A stretch of 6,240 nt of DNA from SIG588 sp045654545 (GTDB lineage: Bacteria > Bacillota > Clostridia > Oscillospirales > Acutalibacteraceae), in contig JAZONO010000093.1 of the NCBI GenBank assembly GCA_045654545.1, positions 1 to 6,240 of the forward strand. The letters are read 5' to 3'. The translations under genes were made by a program, and so were the position numbers. The notes beneath the pieces were generated by a model. It did no database searches, had not been told where the DNA came from, and saw nothing but the letters and a program-made list of their open reading frames with translations. Positions 1 through 4,831 of the stretch are shown here, piece by piece (position 1 is the stretch's first letter; each line of letters starts with the position of its first letter).

Positions 1-10
1 AGGTAAAATA

Positions 11-39
11 ATTATATCATATTTCATTTTTCTTTTCAA
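11..39 (-). promoter_or_regulatory. Predicted leftward promoter for a gene beyond the left edge
   Basis: Read on the minus strand, a -35 box TTGAAA (39-34) is followed after exactly 17 nt by a perfect -10 box TATAAT (16-11). The -10 is preceded by TGA, which gives an extended -10 (TGn). Transcription would start near position 4 and run out of the window. This implies a divergent gene to the left of yfcE, but none of its coding sequence is present. Box match and spacing are direct observations; activity is inferred. Confidence 0.6.
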
Positions 40-41
40 GG

Positions 42-53
42 GAATTGCAATTC
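42..53. repeat. 12-bp perfect palindrome between divergent promoters
   Basis: GAATTGCAATTC is its own reverse complement. It covers the -35 box of the yfcE promoter (45-50) and begins 2 nt from the -35 of the leftward promoter. A repressor or other dimeric regulator bound here could affect both promoters. However, one or two 12-bp palindromes are expected by chance in a window of this size, so only the position makes it suggestive. Confidence 0.3.
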
Positions 54-73
54 AGAAGAATCTGTGCTATTCT
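45..73 (+). promoter_or_regulatory. Predicted yfcE promoter
   Basis: The -35 box TTGCAA (45-50) and -10 box TATTCT (68-73) are separated by 17 nt. TGC directly before the -10 gives an extended -10 motif. Transcription should start near 79-81. That leaves a leader of only about 15-17 nt, with the Shine-Dalgarno sequence at its very 5' end. This is a sigma-70/sigma-A type promoter by sequence; it has not been tested. Confidence 0.6.
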
Positions 74-80
74 ATGAGAA

Positions 81-85
81 AAGGA
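81..85 (+). promoter_or_regulatory. Ribosome binding site that decides the yfcE start
   Basis: AAGGA lies 10 nt before ATG at 96 but only 1 nt before the in-frame GTG at 87. It therefore supports ATG96 as the start and argues against the slightly longer GTG reading. Confidence 0.65.
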
Positions 86-95
86 TGTGGTTTTT

Positions 96-641
96 ATGAA
101 ATGGATCGTCGCTTCGGATATTCACGGTGCGGCAGGGTATGCCGCCAAATTACTGAATGCGTTTGAACAAGAACAGGCGGATCGTCTTTTGTTGCTCGGA
201 GACATTTTGTATCACGGACCGCGCAACGACCTGCCGCCCCACTATGCGCCCAAAGAGGTGATTGCGCTGCTCAACCCGTTGCGCGACCGTCTGTTGTGCG
301 TACGCGGCAACTGCGACACCGAGGTGGATCAGATGGTGCTGGATTTCCCCATTCTGGCGGATTACGCGGTGATCCCCGTGGGCGATCGCCTGATCTATGC
401 CACCCACGGACACGTGTTCAACACCAAAACACCGCCGCCGCTGTGCGAGGGCGATATTCTGTTGCACGGACACACCCATGTGCCCGTGTGTGAGCCGTTT
501 GGAAACCGCAATCTCTACGTCAATCCCGGCTCGGTTTCCATTCCAAAAGAGAATTCGCCGCACGGATACATGACAATCGAGGACAACACCCTTTTGTGGA
601 AAACCTTGGACGGCGAAATTTACAAGGAATATACGCTGTAA
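96..641 (+). CDS. yfcE: YfcE-type metallophosphoesterase (phosphodiesterase)
   Basis: This 181-residue calcineurin-like phosphoesterase is close to the usual size of E. coli YfcE, a manganese-dependent phosphodiesterase active on artificial substrates with unknown physiological substrate. All metal-site motifs are visible: D8-x-H10, G35-D36, G71-N72-C73-D74, H104 in THGH, and G125-H126-T127-H128. The stretch HGPRN-LP--YAP near residues 40-52 and GNCD-EVDQM near 71-80 resemble YfcE specifically rather than generic MJ0936-family proteins. There is no signal peptide or membrane segment, so it is cytoplasmic. The start is placed at ATG96 because AAGGA sits 10 nt upstream; GTG87 would add three residues but has no usable spacing. 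It has its own promoter and is monocistronic, converging on dapB through a shared terminator. Family membership is secure; the cellular role is not known. Confidence 0.92.
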   Translation: MKWIVASDIHGAAGYAAKLLNAFEQEQADRLLLLGDILYHGPRNDLPPHYAPKEVIALLNPLRDRLLCVRGNCDTEVDQMVLDFPILADYAVIPVGDRLIYATHGHVFNTKTPPPLCEGDILLHGHTHVPVCEPFGNRNLYVNPGSVSIPKENSPHGYMTIEDNTLLWKTLDGEIYKEYTL

Positions 642-643
642 TG

Positions 644-682
644 AAAAAAGTTGCTGTGCATCGCATGCACAGAAACCTTTTT
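644..682. terminator. Bidirectional intrinsic terminator between yfcE and dapB
   Basis: CTGTGCAT (654-661) and ATGCACAG (665-672) form a perfect 8-bp stem around a CGC loop. Beyond one G-A mismatch it extends by three more pairs (650-652 with 674-676). It is flanked by A6 (644-649) on the left and T5 (678-682) on the right. Each strand therefore has a hairpin followed by a T-run, so it can end yfcE transcription rightward and the asd-dapA-dapB transcript leftward. The hairpin starts 12 nt past the yfcE stop and 11 nt past the dapB stop. Confidence 0.85.
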
Positions 683-683
683 A

Positions 684-1436
684 TCATTTTACCAAATCGG
701 CCATGGTGTACAGTCCGGCAGACTTACCGACCATAAACAACGCCGCGTTCACCGCACCCACGGCAAACACCTCTTTGGAACGGGCGGAGTGAGTCAAGGT
801 CACGATTTCGTCATGTCCTGCAAACATCACCTCGTGCTCGCCCACAATGTTGCCGCCGCGAATGGCGGAAAAGCCGATCTCGTGATGATCGCGCTTTTGG
901 CGCACCGACTGACGATCGTACACATACGTCGGCTCGTAGTCGAGCCCTTCCTCCACCGCGTGCGCCAGCATCAACGCCGTGCCTGAAGGGGCATCGATCT
1001 TCTGGTTGTGGTGCTTTTCGATGATCTCCACATCGAAATCCGCACCCAGAACCTGCGCCGCTTTTTTGCAAAGTTCAGCGAGCAGGTTCACGCCCATCGA
1101 CATATTCGCCGTGAAGAACACGGGGATCTCCTTTGCCGCTTCGTGGATCGCGGCAATCTGTTCTTCGGAATATCCCGTGGTGGCCAGTACCGCCGGGATG
1201 TTGTGCGCCTTGGCGTATTCCAGCGTTTTATCCAATGCCAAGGGATGCGAGAAATCAATCAGCGCTTCCGGCTCAGCCATACAGTTCATCGGGTTGGCAT
1301 ACACGGGATAGCCCGCGTGGCTTTCGGTGTTCAGGTCGATGCCGGCCACGATCTCACAATCGCAGCGGCCTGCCACACACGCGGTGACGGCACGACCCAT
1401 CTTTCCGTTACAGCCGCACAGCAGCAGCTTTGTCAT
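684..1436 (-). CDS. dapB: 4-hydroxy-tetrahydrodipicolinate reductase
   Basis: This cytoplasmic enzyme reduces 4-hydroxy-tetrahydrodipicolinate to tetrahydrodipicolinate with NAD(P)H, in the diaminopimelate/lysine pathway. At 250 residues it is slightly shorter than E. coli DapB, as is common in Gram-positives. The N-terminal Rossmann domain has the G8-x-x-G11-x-x-G14 nucleotide loop and an acidic D34 at the end of the second strand, compatible with NADH use (inference). A-T-T-G at 85-88 and F-F-T-A-N-M-S-M-G at 107-115 are conserved positions. The substrate domain carries the catalytic H142-H143 pair, K146 and D148-A-P-S-G-T-A154, plus R193-G-G-N-I-V-G-E-H201. It is the last gene of the operon, 16 nt after dapA. 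GAGAGGAAG (1454-1446), which overlaps the end of dapA, is its likely ribosome binding site; the second AGGA is too close to the ATG. Transcription ends at the 644-682 hairpin. Confidence 0.97.
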   Translation of the reverse strand: MTKLLLCGCNGKMGRAVTACVAGRCDCEIVAGIDLNTESHAGYPVYANPMNCMAEPEALIDFSHPLALDKTLEYAKAHNIPAVLATTGYSEEQIAAIHEAAKEIPVFFTANMSMGVNLLAELCKKAAQVLGADFDVEIIEKHHNQKIDAPSGTALMLAHAVEEGLDYEPTYVYDRQSVRQKRDHHEIGFSAIRGGNIVGEHEVMFAGHDEIVTLTHSARSKEVFAVGAVNAALFMVGKSAGLYTMADLVK

Positions 1437-1452
1437 ATCCTTTTTCTTCCTC

Positions 1453-2337
1453 TCAGATCAGTTCGTACTTTTTAAGTACCGCCGCCAATTTCTCCTTCAT
1501 CGGATCAGCCATGGTGATGAGCGGCAGACGGCATTCGCCCACCTGCATACCCATCAAATTCATCGCATCCTTCACCGAGATGGGGTTGACGTCCATAAAC
1601 AGCGCATTCGCCAGTTCCAGATAATGGAGGAACAATTTGCGACTACCCTCCACGTCACCGTCAAACCACTTTTGGCAGATGTCGTGCGTTTCCTGCGGAA
1701 TCACGTTGGACAGCACCGAAATGACACCCTTACCGCCAAGCGAAAGGATCGGCACGATCTGATCGTCGTTGCCGGAATAGATGTCGATGTCACACAGCGA
1801 CGCGATCTCCGCCACCGCGCTCAAACTACCGCTCGCTTCCTTCACCGCCACGATGTTGGGGTGCTTTGCCAGTTCTGCCACCGTGGCAGGCTGAATGTTC
1901 ACACCCGTGCGCGACGGCACGTTATAGAGAATGATGGGCAGATCCGCCGCATCGGCAATCGCGGTGTAGTGCGCAATGAGACCGCGCTGGGACGTCTTGT
2001 TGTAGTAAGGCGTCACCAACAAGAGGGCATCCACGCCGAGTTCCTTGGCTTCCAGCGACAGTTTTATACCGTATGCCGTATCGTTCGAGCCCGTGCCGGC
2101 AATGACGGGAACACGCCCTGCCGTCTGCTCCACCGCCGCACGAACGACCGCCACGTGCTCTTCGTGATCCAACGTGGAGGATTCGCCCGTGGTGCCGCAG
2201 GTGATGATGGCATCCGTACCGTTTTGAATCTGCCATTCGATCAGTTCACGGTACTTTTCAAAATTGACACTTCCGTCCGGATTCATCGGCGTGACGATGG
2301 CCACACCGGCACCGGTGAAAATGGTTTTTTTACTCAT
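1453..2337 (-). CDS. dapA: 4-hydroxy-tetrahydrodipicolinate synthase
   Basis: This enzyme condenses pyruvate with L-aspartate semialdehyde, the committed step to diaminopimelate and lysine. At 294 residues it is the normal length for the (beta/alpha)8 class I aldolase family. Signature residues align with E. coli DapA at a constant offset of 5: T49 and T50 in G-T-T-G-E-S (48-53), Y112 in TPYYNK, Y138 in LYNVPSRTG, R143, and the Schiff-base lysine K166 in AVKEASG. The neuraminidase-lyase/DapA fold is thus intact with a full catalytic set. The start is ATG at 2337, with a strong AAGGGGAG site (2352-2345) 7 nt upstream. It follows asd by 24 nt and precedes dapB by 16 nt, so its substrate is made by the gene just upstream. 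No internal promoter was noticed, so control probably comes from the lysine riboswitch ahead of asd. Confidence 0.97.
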   Translation of the reverse strand: MSKKTIFTGAGVAIVTPMNPDGSVNFEKYRELIEWQIQNGTDAIITCGTTGESSTLDHEEHVAVVRAAVEQTAGRVPVIAGTGSNDTAYGIKLSLEAKELGVDALLLVTPYYNKTSQRGLIAHYTAIADAADLPIILYNVPSRTGVNIQPATVAELAKHPNIVAVKEASGSLSAVAEIASLCDIDIYSGNDDQIVPILSLGGKGVISVLSNVIPQETHDICQKWFDGDVEGSRKLFLHYLELANALFMDVNPISVKDAMNLMGMQVGECRLPLITMADPMKEKLAAVLKKYELI

Positions 2338-2361
2338 AACTGTACTCCCCTTAAATAGAGA

Positions 2362-3438
2362 TTAGTCCATGTACCCTTCGGCGCAGAGCAGTTCTGCCAG
2401 CAGAACCGCACCACCTGCCGCACCGCGCAACGTGTTGTGCGAGAGACCCACGAACTTGTAATCGTACTGCGTATCCTCACGCAGACGACCGAGCGAGATC
2501 GCCATACCGCCTTCGAGGTCGCGATTCAATTTGGTCTGGGGCATATTATCCTCGGTGAAGTAATGCAGGAACTGCTTGGGAGCGGAGGGCAACTCCAACT
2601 CCTGTGCACGGCCCTTGAAATTCGCCCACACGTCGAGGATCTCTTCTTTGGACGGCTTGTTTTCAAATTCCACAAACACTGCGGCAAAGTGACCGTCACT
2701 CACGGGGACACGCAAGCACTGGGCGGTGAATGCCGGGGTCTTGGCAGGGACGATCTCGCCGTTTTCCACCTTACCCCAGATCTTCAACGGCTCTTGCTCG
2801 CTCTTCTCTTCCTCGCCGCCGATGTACGGGATCACGTTATCCACCATTTCGGGCCAACGCTCAAACGTCTTGCCTGCGCCCGAAATCGCTTGATAGGTGC
2901 ACACCGCCGCACGCTTCACACCGAATTTATCCAGCGGAAACAGGGCCGGCACGTAGCTTTGCAACGAGCAGTTGGATTTCACCGCCACGAAACCGCGCTT
3001 GGAACCCAAACGCGCACGCTGTGCAGGAATGACGTCCAGATGATCGGCATTGAGTTCCGGAATGACCATCGGCACGTCGGGGGTGAAGCGGTGCGCGCTG
3101 TTATTGGACACCACAGGGCATTCCGCTTTGGCATACGCTTCTTCCAACGCACGGATCTCCGCTTTGGGCATATCCACGGCGCAGAACACGAAATCCACCT
3201 TTGCGGTGACCGCTTCCACGTTTGCCGCATCCTCCACCACGATGGACTTATATTTCTCCGGCAACGGAGTTTTCATAACCCAACGGTTGCCCACCGCTTC
3301 TTCATAGGTCTTTCCGGCCGAACGGGGGCTGGCGGCAATCGCCGTCAGTTCAAACCACGGATGGTTTTCGAGCAACGACAAAAAGCGCTGACCGACCATG
3401 CCCGTTCCGCCAATAACACCTACACGATACTTTTTCAT
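2362..3438 (-). CDS. asd: Aspartate-semialdehyde dehydrogenase, archaeal/fungal-type subfamily
   Basis: This enzyme reduces L-4-aspartyl phosphate to L-aspartate semialdehyde with NADPH, the branch point for diaminopimelate/lysine, threonine and methionine. It has 358 residues. The Rossmann motif is G10-G-T-G-M-V-G16, followed by SNNSAHR at 111-117. The catalytic cysteine is C157 in KSNCSLQ; the other active-site residues are Q183 in YQAISGAGK, R243 in LRVPVSDGH and H250. GRLRED and the C-terminal HNTLRGAAGG follow. Overall pattern and length fit the subfamily first described in archaea and fungi rather than the E. coli type; Clostridia also carry such forms. The residue before the N-C dipeptide is serine rather than the more usual proline. 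AAAGGA (3455-3450) lies 11 nt before ATG3438; the ATG at 3449 is out of frame. It is the first gene of the asd-dapA-dapB operon, about 280 nt downstream of its promoter and behind a lysine riboswitch. Confidence 0.95.
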   Translation of the reverse strand: MKKYRVGVIGGTGMVGQRFLSLLENHPWFELTAIAASPRSAGKTYEEAVGNRWVMKTPLPEKYKSIVVEDAANVEAVTAKVDFVFCAVDMPKAEIRALEEAYAKAECPVVSNNSAHRFTPDVPMVIPELNADHLDVIPAQRARLGSKRGFVAVKSNCSLQSYVPALFPLDKFGVKRAAVCTYQAISGAGKTFERWPEMVDNVIPYIGGEEEKSEQEPLKIWGKVENGEIVPAKTPAFTAQCLRVPVSDGHFAAVFVEFENKPSKEEILDVWANFKGRAQELELPSAPKQFLHYFTEDNMPQTKLNRDLEGGMAISLGRLREDTQYDYKFVGLSHNTLRGAAGGAVLLAELLCAEGYMD

Positions 3439-3475
3439 GACAAATCATATCCTTTCACACTGTTCGTCCGCATAC

Positions 3476-3505
3476 AAAAAAGAAAGCCGGTTACAGAAAA
3501 CCGGC
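3476..3505 (-). terminator. Riboswitch-controlled intrinsic terminator upstream of asd
   Basis: On the minus strand GCCGGTT (3505-3499) pairs perfectly with AACCGGC (3492-3486) around a TTCTGT loop, followed by TTTCTTTTTT (3485-3476). It lies between the lysine aptamer and the asd ribosome binding site, the expected place for the expression platform of a transcription-attenuating riboswitch. It would stop most transcripts when lysine is bound. Confidence 0.9.
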
Positions 3506-3548
3506 GGATATCCCCAAAGTACATTGCTTTGTGAATAGCACTCCACCG
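3502..3548 (-). promoter_or_regulatory. Predicted antiterminator helix of the lysine riboswitch
   Basis: CGGTGGA (3548-3542) can pair over 7 bp, including one G-U, with TCCGCCG (3508-3502). The left half contains the whole 3' strand of aptamer helix P5, and the right half contains most of the 5' arm of the terminator. The structure therefore excludes both, as an antiterminator should. It was drawn by hand with no energy calculation. Confidence 0.6.
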
Positions 3549-3698
3549 TTTCCGATGACAGCCGGACGGCTATTGACCGTACAGCCAGGAACCTGCCTTG
3601 CCCGCATAGCAGACCCTTCGGCGTCAACGCCTTTCCCCTGTGTTCTGCGACCGGGCGTCTCCCACAAGATACTTTTCGCAAACGCGCCTCTACTCAAA
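3530..3698 (-). ncRNA. Lysine riboswitch (L box) aptamer in the asd leader
   Basis: The minus strand carries the conserved lysine-aptamer segments in order: TAGAGGCGCG, AAAGTAT, GGGGAAAGGCGTTGACGCCGAAG, two copies of GGCTGT, and GGTGGAGTGCTATTC. Helices can be drawn by eye. P1 is GAGTAG (3695-3690) with CTATTC (3538-3533). P2 is CTTGTG (3668-3663) with CACAGG (3642-3637), topped by GAC/GTC closing the loop GCCCG (3656-3652). P3 is GTCTGC (3614-3609) with GCAGGT (3596-3591). P4 is ACGG (3580-3577) with CCGT (3569-3566). P5 is CATCG (3557-3553) with CGGTG (3548-3544) around a GAAA tetraloop. Loop L3 contains CGGGC (3604-3600), fully complementary to L2, which reproduces the kissing-loop contact known for this class. 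It senses lysine and controls the asd-dapA-dapB operon. Class identity is very likely; exact ends are approximate. Confidence 0.93.
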
Positions 3699-3707
3699 AT
3701 TATATGC

Positions 3708-3736
3708 TTGACTTTTTTCTTTGTTCATTGTAGCAT
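3708..3736 (+). promoter_or_regulatory. Candidate queA promoter overlapping the asd promoter
   Basis: TTGACT (3708-3713) and TAGCAT (3731-3736) are separated by 17 nt, matching the consensus at 5 of 6 and 4 of 6 positions. Start would be near 3743, giving a leader of about 50 nt for queA. A weaker alternative is TTGTTC (3721-3726) with TGTAAT (3745-3750), spacer 18. The chosen -10 shares two base pairs with the -10 of the opposing asd promoter. Confidence 0.45.
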
Positions 3737-3755
3737 TATAGGAGTGTAATGTCAA
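3727..3755 (-). promoter_or_regulatory. Predicted promoter of the asd-dapA-dapB operon
   Basis: On the minus strand a perfect -35 TTGACA (3755-3750) is followed after exactly 17 nt by the -10 TACAAT (3732-3727), one mismatch from consensus. The start should fall near 3720, about 25 nt before the first aptamer helix, so the whole riboswitch is transcribed. A TATAAT (3740-3735) lies inside the spacer but is too near this -35 to use it. Confidence 0.8.
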
Positions 3756-3794
3756 CACCCCACTTTAATTTTTTCAGGACGGCGAAAATTATTT

Positions 3795-4820
3795 ATGAAT
3801 ACGCACGATTTTTTCTACAATTTGCCCGATAATTTGATTGCACAAGAGCCGATCGAACCGCGTGACCATTCCCGTTTGCTGGTGATGGGGCGCGAAAACG
3901 GCGCGTTGCAAGACCGTCATTTTTACGATCTGCTCGACTATTTGCGCCCGGGCGACTGCCTCATTTTGAACGACAGCCGTGTGTTGCCGGCACGTTTGTA
4001 CGGGTGCCGCGCGGATACCGGCTCGCCGCTGGAATTGTTGCTTCTTACACCGCACGGCAACGACGTGTGGGAAGTGTTGGCAGGTCCCGGCAAAAAGGCA
4101 AAGCCGGGGTTTCGCCTGTCGTTTGGCGACGGCGCGCTCATCGCCGACGTGCTGGACGTGTTGGAAGGCGGCAATCGCTTGGTGAAATTCTCCTATGAGG
4201 GGAATTTCTACGAAGTGCTGGAATCCATCGGGCAAATGCCTTTGCCGCCGTATATCAAAGCAAAACTGGAAAATCAAGAACGGTATCAAACGGTGTATTC
4301 CCGTGAACGCGGTTCCGCCGCCGCTCCCACGGCAGGGTTGCACTTCACACCCGAACTGCTGCAAAAGGTGCGCGATATGGGTGTGGAGATCGGGTTTGTC
4401 ACCTTGCACGTGGGGCTTGGCACCTTCCGTCCCGTGAAGGTGGACAATATTGCCGACCACAAGATGCATTCGGAGCACTTTACCCTCTCCCCCGAAACCG
4501 CCGATCTGATCAACCGCACCAAAGCGCGCGGCGGACGGGTGATCGCGGTGGGTACGACCAGTTGCCGCACGCTGGAAAGCATCGGCATGACCAACGGGGT
4601 TATCTGCCCAGCCGAAGGATGGACCGAGATCTTCATCTATCCCGGCTATCAATTCCAAGTGCTGGACGGACTGCTCACCAATTTCCATCTGCCCGAAAGC
4701 ACGCTGATCATGTTGGTTTCGGCTTTTGCAGGATATGAACACACCATGGCGGCATACGACCACGCGGTGGCGGAAAACTACCGTTTCTTCAGTTTCGGCG
4801 ATGCCATGTTGATCGTGTAA
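3795..4820 (+). CDS. queA: S-adenosylmethionine:tRNA ribosyltransferase-isomerase
   Basis: QueA transfers and rearranges the ribosyl group of S-adenosylmethionine onto preQ1 already in tRNA (position 34), forming epoxyqueuosine. The protein has 341 residues, normal for the family. Conserved blocks run throughout: LIAQEPIEPRDHSRLLV at 14-30, LNDSRVLPARLYG at 58-70, G76-S-P-L-E-L-L, PLPPYIK at 149-155, ERGSAAAPTAGLHFT at 171-185, LHVGLGTFRPV at 204-214, K223-M-H-S-E, GTTSCRTLES at 253-262, and GLLTNFHLPESTL at 292-304. It is cytoplasmic with no membrane segment. ATG3795 gives the typical family N-terminus. The best Shine-Dalgarno, AGGA at 3776-3779, is 15 nt away, longer than ideal, so initiation may be weak. 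It is followed by tgt after 11 nt, whose product makes its tRNA substrate. Confidence 0.97.
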   Translation: MNTHDFFYNLPDNLIAQEPIEPRDHSRLLVMGRENGALQDRHFYDLLDYLRPGDCLILNDSRVLPARLYGCRADTGSPLELLLLTPHGNDVWEVLAGPGKKAKPGFRLSFGDGALIADVLDVLEGGNRLVKFSYEGNFYEVLESIGQMPLPPYIKAKLENQERYQTVYSRERGSAAAPTAGLHFTPELLQKVRDMGVEIGFVTLHVGLGTFRPVKVDNIADHKMHSEHFTLSPETADLINRTKARGGRVIAVGTTSCRTLESIGMTNGVICPAEGWTEIFIYPGYQFQVLDGLLTNFHLPESTLIMLVSAFAGYEHTMAAYDHAVAENYRFFSFGDAMLIV

Positions 4821-4831
4821 GGAGTAACACT

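Noticed and set aside
87..95. GTG at 87 as the yfcE start
   Set aside because: It lies 1 nt after AAGGA and would add three residues before the family-typical MKW-I-V-A-S-D-I-H start. ATG96 has correct spacing.
641..736. 31-codon frame starting at an ATG that overlaps the yfcE stop (TAATG)
   Set aside because: It is made of the terminator hairpin and the 3' end of dapB read antisense. The apparent coupling is coincidental.
1327..2358. 343-codon plus-strand open frame opposite dapA and part of dapB
   Set aside because: The minus-strand reading gives unmistakable DapA and DapB proteins. The antisense frame is His/Arg-rich without recognisable motifs, and spans two genes and their gap. It stays open because the real genes rarely use codons whose complements are stops.
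2437..3534. 365-codon plus-strand open frame opposite asd
   Set aside because: Shadow of asd. Its end lies inside the riboswitch, and it has no ribosome site or family motif.
3445..3749. Short open frames on both strands within the asd-queA gap
   Set aside because: They lie over the lysine aptamer, its terminator and the promoters. RNA structure explains the sequence, and none shows a convincing start site or protein motif.
3789..4763. 324-codon minus-strand open frame opposite queA
   Set aside because: Shadow of a complete, well-conserved queA. Its composition is rich in His, Arg and Gln and no domain is recognisable.
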